Shown here: in pieces, positions 48,798 through 60,920 of the stretch
How positions within the stretch are numbered: the first letter of the stretch is position 1
How the letters are laid out: every line of letters starts with the position of its first letter
Source of the DNA: Polytrichum commune
Taxonomy: Eukaryota > Streptophyta > Polytrichopsida > Polytrichales > Polytrichaceae
Assembly (NCBI GenBank): GCA_950295325.1
Contig: OX485803.1
Coordinates: forward strand, 16,180,001 to 16,244,000
DNA length: 64,000 nucleotides
Direction of reading: 5' to 3'
Notes under the pieces: model-generated
Seen by the model: the letters and a program-made list of their open reading frames with translations, nothing else
Told to the model about the DNA's origin: nothing
The model's database searches: none
Made by a program: the position numbers and the translations under genes

Positions 48798-49364
48798 TCA
48801 AATCGAGCGTCGTGTGCCCAACGCAACGGTCACGTTCTCGTAACTATCAATGGAGTCGAGGTAGTCAAGGAGGTCTAGGAGCTCCCGGTCGCGTGGGTTG
48901 TCAAGGTAGGTGCTAATGGGGATGGCGTTTGCGGGTTGCAACATGTATGAGTGCGGGTTGTTGTCAACAATGATGGTTTTCCCAAGACTACGTCCTAGGC
49001 GGGAAAGATCCTTCACAAAGCCACCCTGCATGGGACGGCACGAGTTCCGGTATAACCGATGCTTGATGAAGCCATTTTGGTCCAAGATGTCCAACAGCGG
49101 GTCGGCGTACTTGCGTAGGCTGGCGGTGAAGACGACCACCTCGAACTTGCGCGACACCGCCTGTAGGAAGCGGTCAACATATGGGCGTTTCAACACATAG
49201 ACCGTCGTCATGCGCCCCTCAATCTCGACGTTAATGATGAAGTCGTAGTGGCGCGTGGGCTTGAACGACGAGTGCACAAGCGTCTCATCCAAGTCCAACA
49301 CCAACGTCTTTTTCCCGCTATCCTCCCGCCGCATGGGCGGCAGGTTCATGATATTGGTGCTCAT
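48798..49364 (-). CDS. SCP/CTDSP-type small phosphatase (FCP1/NIF domain, HAD superfamily)
   Basis: A 188-codon uninterrupted frame that is almost entirely the FCP1/SCP catalytic domain. Catalytic motifs: LDLDETLVHSSFKP with D24 (nucleophile), D26 and T28; VVVFTAS with T80; VKDLSRLGR with K118; and VDNNPHSY with D134/N135. FCP1-type enzymes are Mg-dependent, use an aspartyl-phosphate intermediate and dephosphorylate Ser of the RNA polymerase II CTD or other nuclear proteins. The sequence is closest to the small CTD phosphatase group (YVLKRPYVDRFL, FTASLRKYADPLLD). It is single-exon and clearly more GC-rich than its surroundings. The start is uncertain: in-frame codons continue upstream to an AG acceptor at 49402/49401 (TTGACAG then DADEICGGGGIC), so this could be the last exon of a longer gene. 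No upstream exon was recognised. Confidence 0.92.
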   Translation of the reverse strand: MSTNIMNLPPMRREDSGKKTLVLDLDETLVHSSFKPTRHYDFIINVEIEGRMTTVYVLKRPYVDRFLQAVSRKFEVVVFTASLRKYADPLLDILDQNGFIKHRLYRNSCRPMQGGFVKDLSRLGRSLGKTIIVDNNPHSYMLQPANAIPISTYLDNPRDRELLDLLDYLDSIDSYENVTVALGTRRSI

Positions 49365-49439
49365 GCATATTCCTCCTCCCCCGCAGATCTCATCCGCGTC
49401 CTGTCAAGCCCCTACTTCACCCATTCCCACCCCACTCTC

Positions 49440-50345
49440 CCCTATCAATCCTTTCATGTTGCTTTGCAAGCTACTTTTCATTGTTCAACCCAACACTGTA
49501 CCCAATCTTTGTAGGTATGTTTTTGTTTTCATACTACCTTTTGCAAAAAAGGTTGGATTGCATCACCTAGAAAACCTTATGCACTAATATGTGTAGCTTC
49601 GATAGACATGAACGCCCATCTCTAGATGGAGCAAGTATGAATGAGAAGCCTCTTCGCCTGCATGCTGCATCCCCATTTCAAGTGTGAAGTCTGTGTAGCT
49701 TAGTGATGATCATGGACCAATGCATCATCATTTCTCCTCTATCACTCCAAGACTCTACCCAATCTTTTTGCCTCTTTCAAACAATCATTGAAAGTTGGGA
49801 ATATGGTGAAGGTTTGAGCAACAAGGTGGGATAACTTGAACCACAAAACTCATGGAATATTGTATATAACTCATGATAACATTGATCATGGGTCAATCCA
49901 TCATTAACAGCTCCTCCCCTTTCAATCCAACACTTTGCCCAACTCTTTGTAGATTAAAGCAACAAATCTACAAACCAAACAATCATTTGAAGTTAAGGAT
50001 TTGAGCGACATTTGAGCAACATGGTAAGGTTCTACCACCCACAAAAAGTTTATGCATTACTATGTGTAATTTAGGATAGTGATTACGAGGCAATGTATCC
50101 TCAACATATTTTGCTTGTTCAATCCAATGCTCTACCCAATCTCTAATAATGTTTTGTTATTTTCCCTTTTAGAGGCGCATTTGAAGTCAAGAATTTGGTG
50201 AAGGTTTGTCAATGTAGAAAAATCCCTCCACTCACAAAACGTTGTGCACAACTATGTATAGAATAGATTCATGGGCAATCAATCATCATCAAGACATGAT
50301 CCGTCACTCCATCAACAAATTGGTGACCAAATTTTGCCTACAACA
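49440..50345. repeat. Degenerate tandem repeat, about 180-260-bp units, upstream of the small phosphatase
   Basis: Four to five divergent units share, in order, a 'CAATCCAACACT...CCCAATCT' block (CCCAATCT-type landmarks at about 49501, 49758, 49938 and 50135), an 'AACAATCATTTGAAGTT' block, a 'GTGAAGGTTTGAGCAACA' block and a 'CACAAAA..TTATGCA..ACTATGTGTA' block. Spacing is about 257, 180 and 197 bp. The first unit overlaps the promoter region of the phosphatase gene. Confidence 0.7.
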
Positions 50346-52604
50346 TCTTGTATGTGGTTTTGTTTGATGTGCAGGCTTGGACTTCCAAGTACTCTATGGT
50401 AAACTAGTGATAATTTGCTAAGAATGTTTGCTTCCAATTCTCAAGAACATTGGAGAAGCGGCAGTCTCATGCAACATACGCAACACAATACACCACATGT
50501 GGAACATCAATCTCACTGTGCAAAATATTCAACAAGTGAAGTCCCAAAATGATGTGAAGACTTAATAGAGATTATAGAAAATCCGGGTAAATTCACAAAA
50601 CTCCTTTGGCACACCACCAACCCACCTTAAACCTCAATGCAAGCTCACCATCTTCCAAAAAGTTTCCCATACATTATAGGGGTGCTCGTCTAGGTATTTT
50701 CCATGGAGTGCCAAAGCTATCAATGAATGTTGAACATTTTCAATTCTCCAAGGTATGTAATTCAATCATGATAAAGACTACACTCTTTAAGAACTTTGGT
50801 GCTTAATGGACATGCGATAGAGCTACATGCTTTTGAATGCATATATATTTATGATTCTGCGATTCGATATACCACAATTGCTAAACCTAGGAAGGAGTTT
50901 TAGGATTTAGTGATGATTACTTGGGATGTAACGAGAGGTTGCAGCTTGTGTGTGGTTTTGAAACACATACAGAACAAAGAGAAGATGAAGAGAATGGCAT
51001 GGGCACGAGCGACCGCATTTGCCAATGGATGCCACCAGCACGTACAATAAATCGATGAAGTTCCTTGCTTTCAAATGTCTTAATATGTGAGAATCTAACT
51101 CTTTAATAATCTACAAAGGTCCATTGGTGTTGTAGTTAGTGAATCTCCATACAATAATAATGTTGTCCACATTGAGAGATATTGAAGCATTCGCCTTCAT
51201 TAACTAGCAAACGACTATCACAATCACACAACTCTAAACCCTAAGTTCAGTCACACTAAAACCTTGTCATAAATTATAATCACAAGAATATTCCCTTGTA
51301 ATTGAGTTATTCATGCAAAGGATAACACCAACATCGCATGAAATCCTACAAATTCATCACGAATTGTTGAACCCTAATGATGATGGTTTGATTTAGGTAG
51401 AGGATGGGTTCAAACCCTAAAACCCTTGGACCTTACACATATTTTTGCATACGAATATGCGTGCATGCTAAGAATCAAAAACTATAATAGGAGTACAACC
51501 TCGAGGCACCGTGTGCCTTGGTTCACACACATACATAAAATTGAACCTGTAAAAACACAAACACATACTTAGATTCAAACTAAGGGTGTCATTCGTGCTT
51601 CGTGTTAATTTAAAATTGATGATTTAGTTCATCTCCAATTCGGGGTGCTAGTGAGTGCCGATAATGTGTTTGAGCACTCCAAACTTTATAAAACATGGTA
51701 TTATCGACACAATGAATGTTGCCCCAAGAACTCAACTTTCCAAAGGCACTTGTTTGAGTTGGTGATCATGTTTTGTATCTAGAACCAACTTAATGTGCTT
51801 GAAACCCTAAACTTCGCCATTAATGGTGGCTCAAATTTAAAGCTTTGCAGCTCGATAAAGTTTATCAAACAACGAGAGCATGTTGGGTAGGAATCACGAC
51901 TTACCATATAAAATCAAGGACATAGCTAGTCCCGATTTCTTTTCCTCCACCTCCCCACCTCATTGCACCTCTTTGCTCGGTATTATTTAGGTCCTATGTG
52001 TCCCTTCACCTAAATCTTGTGTTCGCACCTTTTCATTAACATGACTAGGATTTAGACACCCTTTAGCCTTCAAGATTGAGAATCGATATTTGTTGGGTTG
52101 CTTTCTAATTCTCATATTCCAAATGGTTACATAGTTACCACTACTAGCTCCATAAAGCCTATGACACTAAGATATTATCACATGCTAACAATATCTTTTT
52201 TTGTCTTTCTTTTTGCCTTGTAGTGGAAGATTAGGTGTGGAAATTTGCAATGTACGGTTGAGGCCACTTATACAATTGATGGAATTATACCAAGCAAAGT
52301 AAGTATATAGAATGCCTATTTATCTATATAAACTTGTTGTTTGTTATTGGACACATGTCTTGTCCACAAGAGCAATGGAGCACACGTATTTGGGAGTTGT
52401 CTTAAAACTCACAAATTTTTAATGTGCCATGTGATGTTTTCACAAATACCATGTTTATACATCTAATTTATTATGGCTCATATTATTCATCAGCAACCCA
52501 TGTGATTGATCTTGCGATCATTGGATGGCAACTAAAGAAGGTGGCATGGAACATATATGTTACATCTCAAGTCATGGATGCCACTCTAGAAGGTAGACGT
52601 GCCT
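50346..52604. other. Intergenic, no gene recognised
   Basis: Frames at 50606-50806 and 52424-52606 have no domains. No RNA gene was found. Blocks near 52435-52520 belong to the old repeat family also seen near 38150. Confidence 0.45.
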
Positions 52605-53095
52605 AATTTGGTTACTTATCTTAATCGGACATTTGTATTTGAATGGCATGTGGTCATATGAGGATTCAAGAATGGACAATAAAAAGACATGTGTTAAAAA
52701 GAGATTGGACTACAAGCTCAAAATGTGTTAACCATTCTAGGCATAGTACCAGAGGTGATAAGCAAGTTTTATACAAATAAATACGAAACTCAAGTAAGTG
52801 TTCCACATTCCAAATTTCTTTTAGTAAGATGCTCTACAAAATTCCCTATGACCTCAAAAACCAACATGACAGCACCAAAGTGCCGAACTTGCTTATCATC
52901 TACTAAAGTTGACATAGTTGGGGGGAGGGGGGTGGGCTATATGACCAAATATTGAGCATGAATCTCCACTTTCATAGTGAATCAATTATTCTTATGAGCT
53001 CCAAAATTATGAGGGCATTGGCTACGACCATGATTTGACTTTGCTAATCATCTTGTACTAATTGTGAGTTTCACATTATAGGAGAAATGGGCTTG
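52605..53095. repeat. Dispersed repeat family copy
   Basis: It starts TTAATCGGACATTTGTATTT and carries AAAAAGACATGTGTT, ACCATTCTAGG, ATGAGCTCCAAAATTATGAG, GGCTACGACC and ATCATCTTGTAC in the same order as copies at 7920-8220 and 34840-35115. The class is unknown; it has no coding capacity. Confidence 0.7.
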
Positions 53096-53169
53096 TTAAA
53101 AAAATAAACAACTTAGACCCATCTACCTCAATTAACATGGCACGCAAAGAACTCCCTCTAATAGGCAAC

Positions 53170-53282
53170 CGACTACATGGCCCACCTAACCGCAGTCAAC
53201 AATAAACTCTATCATGTATCAAGGGAACTCTTGAACAAGTGAAGACCAATGGGCTTTAATCACGTTGGAATTAATACCATGT
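53170..53282 (+). repeat. SINE tail fragment (family of 17540-17880)
   Basis: It shares AATAAACTCTATCATG, ATCAAGGGAACTCTTGA, ACCAATGGGCTT and TCACGTTGG-type blocks in order with 17765-17870. The head with the pol III boxes is not seen here, so the copy is probably 5'-truncated. Confidence 0.65.
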
Positions 53283-53607
53283 TAGTTTCCTTTTCTCATC
53301 TTAACATGGCACACCAATTTTGATGCCCCACTAAAATAGATACCCCTAATAGTGAAACTAATTAAAGCAAGAGTGTTCGACTTCCCGGACACCTTGTTGT
53401 GCAACGGTTGTGTTAGGTCACCAAATCGCATATAAAGAGGCCAATTTATTCCACCGTGTTTGTACAATGCATCCAAATTATGAGTGGGTTCAACCTTAGA
53501 AGCGGAAGAGGTAGATTGGGAGGCCGTTCAACCTCTTAACTTCTTGGGGTTGTTGCCCATGATCAAGTTGTTATACTCTTTGTGAGGATGAAAGTTATAG
53601 CAATTCC
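53283..53607. other. Spacer, no gene recognised
   Basis: AT-rich; about 53305-53340 (AACATGGCACACCAATTTTG) belongs to the repeat family near 38250. A minus-strand frame at 53282-53476 lacks features. Confidence 0.4.
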
Positions 53608-53615
53608 GTGGAAGT

Positions 53616-53957
53616 CTCGGGGGGGGGGGGGGGGTAGTCATTGGTTGGAGTAGCAATATACGTGCGAACAAATGATAGGGTATTTTAAAAACATGGGGGC
53701 TAAAAATTATAAATGGACTTAAGAGTAATATAGGGTATCAAAAATGGCACTCGACATCTTTAAAGTACTATAGGGTATGGAATAATAGGTAATTTGGAAT
53801 TATAAGTAATGCAAGCCATTTTTCTATTAACCCAAAGTAGAAATTTACATAATGATAGCATGTGAAAAAAGAATAAAATTGAAAGTAATACCCCCCTATA
53901 AAATAGTGGTTGTTCACACCTATATCCTTAACTTTTCAACACACTGCCCCCCCCGAG
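53616..53957. mobile_element. hAT-like MITE with CTCGGGG ends (relative of the element at 4544)
   Basis: The element is 342 bp. The left end CTCGGGG runs into a long G tract (about 53619-53634); the right end is CCCCCCCCGAG at 53957. A perfect 8-bp target duplication GTGGAAGT flanks it (53608-53615 and 53958-53965). The ends match the element nested in the LINE relic. The G run has probably expanded by slippage. Confidence 0.85.
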
Positions 53958-53965
53958 GTGGAAGT

Positions 53966-56900
53966 ACCCTAATTGGCAAACCAAACAAACGTACATACTT
54001 TGCATTGGATTTTGGTTTGGTTGAGTACAGAGTGGTGGAATTTGCACCCGAAGGCTCGCCACCCTATTGTGGGTACTTCTAACTCCTCAACAAAAGTTGG
54101 TTGTTGCATTGGATTGAGGAAATATCTCATGTGGTTGTGAACTGCAAATCACGAAGATTGTGATGTCAAGTTTCATCTTCAAAGGCTTAGATGCACAAGG
54201 TATAAGATGGTCAAAATGAAGAATCTCTTTGTTCTAAAGTGATTACTACAGTTCCTCCAAATTGTCTAAACATTTGAGCTTAGAATAATGTTTGTAATTG
54301 ACCATACAAACTACTTTCATTGTAACACATCTCATTTTGGTGTCCATTCATGACTACTAGCCTTGCTAAATGCCGCTCAAATACAAGTGTTAAATGAATC
54401 CCTATATGTTGAAGCCATTTTCTTTTTAAAATTTTGTATATTGAAAGAAAACTTTGTTTTCTTGGGCTCAATAGACATTTCATCTTTCTACAAAGTTGTG
54501 CATGATGATTTCTAGACCATACCTAGACAATAATATTGCTCAAATATCCATGAGCCTCATAACCTAAAGAATCTAACCAACATAGTATTTGTGACAACGT
54601 CACATTCACATGCCCAAATTTTTGTCAAAGTTGTCATGAAGGTATGTTCTTTCAATCTATGGATGTTCTGCAATAAATCAAATCACATGAGAAAGCTATA
54701 ACAAAACTTTCCAATTTTAGTTTGAAAGTGATAAAAGATTTTTTTTTAAGTTAGTGAAATCATAATAGATTAAGGAAGGTTTTTGACACCCATGATCCAA
54801 ATTTTTTCTTCATACATTCACACTACCCCCTACCATAGGGCCACCATGAGGAGTGCTTTCATGTGAGTGGTGAGGGAGGAAAAATATTTGGAGGTGCACC
54901 CGATATTGTCCTATACCCGTGATATTTGGCATAAATAATATCGCCTTTTTTTAAGAATGATACTAGTGGGTAGTTCACACAAAGTGCAATTAACGTAATG
55001 AATGCCTTCCTCTACTTTCAAAAACCAACAACTGCAAGCTTGGCATGAGGGTTCGGATACGATTTTAATTTTTTTTCATTGAATTCAACATCTAATTTCA
55101 CGCCCAACTAATCCAACCATATTCCAAGTATTGAGCATGATCTTAAACTATATTTCTAGGATTGACATAGGTTTGAGAAAAGAATTGATGGTGTCACTAC
55201 GGAAGATTTAGAAGATTCTTGGGCATAGATGGCAGTATAAGAGGAAATTACTCACACAAATCAATGTCCAATGTTTGTAGTAATTTGAAAGGTACCTAAA
55301 ACTCCAAACATTATATTACAAATCCAAGTAATGAGCACATTCAATGTTGTATGTGTAGAACCATGTGTTGAAGCTCCATAATTATCCCTATTGTCTTCCA
55401 ATCCATCCTCCACGTTGTTAGTAATATGTTCAATACACTCCTCCGCGTCGAAAACTACAATGGCAAGATGCGAAGATTGTATTCTCAATGACCTATTGCA
55501 ATATGATGGTGTTGAGGTTGCAGCCACAACCTTTGCGGATTGCCTTTGCATATTGTGGGAGAATCATGCAGGTGGGAGGGGACATGACATTTTTCATTCT
55601 CTTAAAGTGAAAATAAAAAGTAGTTAACACACGTGATTGGAGAATAACATGTTAGATCACTTCAAAATTGAACAAACATGGAACAAATGGCAAACTCGCA
55701 CACTCCGTTGGGGTTTTTGTAGGAATTATCTGAAGAGATTCCTCGTCATGGTTGAGGGAAATCTTCTTCATCACTAAATCACCGCCATGAGGTGAGGGTG
55801 TAGGATTGTGAAGTGGTGCCATAACTTTAAATATGGTAGAGTCTCCTTGAATCAATGGAGTAGCGCCCCTACACCGGCAAACATGGATAATGCACCTACA
55901 ATCCACATAGAGATTATATGAAAAAAGAAACATTTCACATGTAAGTGCATGATTGAGCATCAATAATTGGACCCGGTTTAGTCAACACCTCTATTAGGAA
56001 TTGCAAAGACTTTGCTTGATTTTCTTGTCCACCTCTTCATGGCACATTTAATTTCATAAGTTGTGTTGATGCAATATTGTGATTGAAGAAGGTTGGTAAC
56101 TCTATTGAGACTCTCATTGCCAACCATGTTAGCTAGCCTTTTTAGTCTACTACCTAGACCTTATCTACCATGTTAACATTGATACTATTCTTGAAGGTTG
56201 TACCATTACTGCCCAACCCTTGATACTAGTCGAGATTCATACCCTTAGAGGTTGTACTAGTACTACCTCATAATTTGACCTATTTCAATTTCATATCTTT
56301 GTACTAGTTATACAATAGAACTTTTAATTTACTCCCTCTTATATCAGCAATGTTATAACCCTCTTACCTATGAGTGTACATTTTTGGCCTTGTTGATCTA
56401 CCATATTTACTTCTAATTTCCTAATGGTGTATATTCGAACCAAAGTTATCGCACTAGTGGGTCCCTAGCCGGTAGTGATATTGAGGTGTTGACCAACTTA
56501 GTCCTCTTTATTCTAACACTAACGTAGTAGCTACTTCTTGCTTTTAGGAAGTTAAAGGTAATCATGCATTAGACTTTTTTCTTCAATATTTCTCAGCATT
56601 GATTGCGTACACAAAGACCACCAATACTTCAACCACAAACAAGTTAGGATTCCTTTCAAACCCATAAACTAATTTTTCAAGGACCAACACTGTTACATTC
56701 ATTAGTAAGGTCGTACACCACAAAACTCCAACACTCCCTTCTATTGTTCACCCGCTTTTACACTTTCTAAGTAGGTGCTAAGATATGTGGCGTAAGAAAC
56801 ACAATCACTATCCTAACCACCACTTCTTATGTACTTATCTTAAGAGTTACAACACTACTCATATGCTTTTCTCCTTAAATAATTTCCTTTGGCGATAGTT

Positions 56901-58369
56901 GTAATTGTCTCTTCAAAACAAACCTAAGTCTACCTTTGGCTAACTACTTAGTAAAGAAAAACCACTTACCACGGAAGCCCATGCTTAACCGTTGATTATT
57001 TTTTCCTCCTTTCATATTAGTCATCAAACTAATTGTCCAATTGAACTTATCTTCATTTTTATGGAAATCATTTGAAAGAAATATTACACACCCTTTAAGA
57101 TAACCAAAATCTTGAGGTTTGTAGTATTGGCACCAAGGATACAAGCTTTAATTTTTGTCATGTTTCAGCTTCACTATCAAAGCCCTAGGGGGTAATGCGG
57201 GTCACTTGCAAAGCATTTGGAGAAAATAAATAAATTTTGAAAGTAAAATTCATTCTGATCAAAATATTGGTTTTTGTATTTGGCACAAGGGAAGTTACAA
57301 AAGCTAGATGAGTTGGTGAGCATTAACATGTGAGGAGTGAGCAAAACATGAGATATAAGTTTCTATTTTTTTAATATGTTCCATATATTTCGAATAGCTT
57401 GGTTATAAATGGAATGCAAGGTGGCATTCGGTGTTTGAAAAATACACTCTATTGGTGTGGAGTTCTTGCTCTACTTTTTGTCAAAGGGTTTATTACCATG
57501 TAATCAACTAGCTTTTGCAAATCTAGAAATAAACTTCAATATAATATTTAAAGGTTCATAAAATTAAATATCAACCACATACTAACATCACATCATGATT
57601 ATATATATTTAATTATTAGTGCTCAACAATAGTTGCAACCCTATATCATTTGGGTATGATGCGCATGACCTTGTTGTAGTTCAAAGTTATAGTTGCATAC
57701 ATGAAGATGTTCCCCATCATGTAGTCAACCTTGCATATAGATACATGATACAAATGTGTTTGTGGTAAACCCATAGGCATTTCTTCCCCACTGCGCCATA
57801 CTTTCTAAGTGTTCTACTCTCCCATTTTTTTATGCTTTGCAATATGTGTATTTGGATTGTGCCAAGTTTTTGGAGTTGGAAACCAATCTTCTAGATTAAA
57901 TATCTCATCTTCAGGTTTGCTTACACACTAAATACCTAATCCCCAATTCACTTTCGTTTTCAAATTTAAGAAAGGCTATAAAGATGTTTTCATCTATATA
58001 ATGTAGCTGATGGGAGTTTGACCATGCAACATGCATCATTGAAGCTAGGGAAATGATATAATCTAGATTTACCAACAAATAATCGTTTAAGTCATAAAGT
58101 AAAGCACAAATACTATCAACTTTTAAAAAATTTTAGGATTACGATTTGTACATCTACTTTAAAATTCTCAATAGCCATTTTATTTGTACACAACAAATTA
58201 TAATGAATAATATAAACCCCCTTTCATATATTTTAAACATCAATGCCTCTACAAACACCCTTTTACATACTCATGTTATTTAATCTATGGTGTCCAAAAA
58301 ACATACTTACATCTCTCTAAAAAAAACCTTATTGATTTGTACAATAAAAGAATGGAAAATTTAACGCCA
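53966..58369. other. Gene desert
   Basis: About 54290-54400 is a copy of the dispersed repeat also at 9450-9590. Frames at 55261-55551 (-), 55391-55627 (+) and 55652-55963 (-) overlap one another or lack known domains and are not called. The rest is AT-rich with no RNA genes seen. Confidence 0.45.
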
Positions 58370-58475
58370 TGCAATTCAACGTGAATTTGAGCATGTTGGC
58401 CATATCCTGCTCAAGAGTCCCCTTGGTGCATGATAGAGTTTACCACCTACCTTACGGTAGGTGGGCCCTTGCATG
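58370..58475 (-). repeat. SINE tail fragment, inverted
   Basis: On the minus strand it reads AAACTCTATCATGCACCAAG, GGGACTCTTGAGCAGG, then TTCACGTTGAATTG, matching the tails at 17765-17870 and 53190-53282. A 9-bp stem hairpin (CCACCTACC/GGTAGGTGG) lies at its start (about 58442-58464). Confidence 0.65.
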
Positions 58476-60496
58476 TAGGGGTCATGTTACCCAATATCCT
58501 TCTGTAATGTGAGGGGGGGGGGGGAGTATGGTTCTTGTTTATTATTGAGTTTCCTCCTATTGAGTACTAGGTATGTTAGATATTTAATAAAAAAACAATG
58601 AATATTTTTCATGGTTCTTTTTATTAATGCCATTGGGATTTGTAGTTTTTGGAGGAATTCTATACTTCTTGTGTGTATTGCGCCTCTTACTCCTGTGGTG
58701 ATAGTTATCAGGGGTCTTGTTTTGAAGCCTTGTGCTTTTATTGTGTCTATCAGGGGGTTGTATTTGGTTTATTTGGGTTGTATGGCTTGTTTAGGTCCGG
58801 TGTGGGTATCAAGGGATCGTTTTGTTCATATGCTACACCGTGTATGTATACAATGTCGGGTTGCACTTTTGTGAGGCATTCACATCGTGTGTTGTTACAC
58901 GTGGATCTTAGTATCCATGGTGGGATGGTGTTGTCTTGTTAATTATCATGTTGTTTGCCGACGTAGGTAAGTGTTAAGTGTATGGTGTGTTCATTTGATT
59001 TAATAAGTTGGTGAGTTGGAGGGTTGTGGCGTTATGTCTTGCAATTTTTAAGCCTTAAGGAGAGTAGGTGTGGCCATGTGTCTTTTGTCGTTATTATGAC
59101 ATCATGTGCAGTTGGGATTGGTATATGTTTGTGGCCAAAAAAGGTTTTTTCTATGGTTGCCCATGTATTGGGTGAATCAGAATTTGAGTTGTTGTGTGAT
59201 TTGTGTGTTTGTGGTGCGTGGGGCTTTCCAAAAGTGATTGGATAGTTTGTGGTTTATTTCTTTGTTGGAGAGCCATTTTTTTTTTGCTTATGTAAATTTG
59301 AAGGCTTTTATTTTTGTGAGTCGGTTATGTTTTGTTTAATGTATGATTGTAGGTTTCTTATAATACATGTTAGGTTGGTGCTTGATGGAGGTTGATTTGT
59401 ACATAACTAGGTGGAGCAATACCTCTTCCATATGTATACATTGTAAGCCAAATTTTCAATACGTGTCTTAGCTACTAGATTGTAGACTTGTAATGTTTGT
59501 ACTTTGTGTATGTTAGGTTCGATTGTGGGATGCAAGCACATATATTCCAAAACAATAAAAGTTCTTAGTTAAAACCCAAAATTTGCAACAACTAGAGTGT
59601 GCTAAACATTTACATCTCCTACACCATCTAAGTAACGGTAGGATCAATGAAATTGACAAGAAAATGGTGTTATGTATAACAATTGGGCGCAATCAAATCA
59701 AGATCATGCACTTTATACCCCCAAATAATTACCCTCTTAACACATATGTATACCACAACACATATTAGTTGTCCTACCTAAGAACCTATCAAGAGCATGT
59801 GACCAATTCATTGTTAATAATAAAAGGCCACAATCTCAAATGTTTTGAAAGATTGTGGAAGTCTTCCTTTGTGCCAACATTGGAATACAATGGTATTTTG
59901 TTTCAACACCTCCCATTGTATTCAAGACATCTAATTCTTGCAAGGTTTTTGTGCTGAAACTATAGCCATAAATACATATGTTGTTGGGTGATCTTGATCA
60001 TAGTGAGTTATCCAAATCATAGTTGGATTGTAAAATCTTTGGATTGCGTATCGCAACAATCAACAATCCGTATTGTATATAATTTGCTATCACACCCATG
60101 GGATGAAACTATGGTTTTTTTTTTTGAAATGTTGGTCATGGTCACATCTTTTCAATACTCAAACTTCAAACAAGAGGCCCTTAAGGATCATGATACAAGC
60201 GATTCATCACTTCGATACCCATTGGAATGAAATGATTGAACCCCTAAATATATCAAGGTCAATCTAGATTGGTTTTTGCATTGGGTTCCGTTCAACAAAA
60301 CCATACAGGGAAGACTAAATGAATGTCAAATTGAACCCTAAGTGTCATTTTTAGGACATTATAATGTCTTAATATGAGATTTAGGTACAAAACCCAGGTA
60401 AAACCTTAGTACATGCGAATTTTAGGAGATTAGGAGATTAAGGAGTGAATTATGGGGTCACTCAATGCAATTATGCAATTGCGCAGTCTCTCCCTT
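58476..60496. other. Intergenic, T/G-rich, no gene recognised
   Basis: A G12 run lies at about 58511-58523. Two overlapping frames at 58611-58874 and 58649-58942 are cysteine- and leucine-rich by composition only. Frames at 59583-60267 have no domains. Confidence 0.45.
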
Positions 60497-60504
60497 ACAA
60501 TCAC

Positions 60505-60912
60505 CACGGGGAGGTCACTTCATTGTCAAGTTGACACCACGTGCGGACAAAGTTTGCTACCCCTATATTACATGCCATATATAATTTTAAAATTTATGAT
60601 ATTTTTTCTACATATACATAACCATTGATAGTATCTTTTGTATATTGTTTTGAAATTTTTAGTCATCTTTATTTTTTTTAAATTGTTTTAGTTCAAGTCT
60701 GTGTCATTCTAGTTCGAAACGGTATGTTTTATGAAAAAAACAAATCATCAAATTTAGTTACCACTTTTAACTATGTCATAGGTACTATGTATATCTACTC
60801 ATGATAAAATTTTGATAAAATTTTGACCCATTTTGGTGGTGCAACTTACCAAAAGAAGATGTTTTTTGGTCGCACGTGGTGTTCAACTTGAGAATGGAGT
60901 GATCCCCCCGTG
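60505..60912. mobile_element. MITE with CACGGGG ends, copy 2 (hAT-like)
   Basis: The element is 408 bp and collinear with the copy at 36324-36722 (shared AACAAAGTTTGCTACCCCTA, GTCATTCTAGTT, TTTTGACCCATTTTG blocks). The flanking duplication is ACAATCAC (60497-60504) against ACAACCAC (60913-60920), one mismatch. Its ends have diverged more than those of copy 1, so it is probably the older insertion. Confidence 0.9.
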
Positions 60913-60920
60913 ACAACCAC

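Noticed and set aside
49248-49587. Two plus-strand frames over the phosphatase 5' end
   Set aside because: Shadows of the GC-rich minus-strand phosphatase exon.
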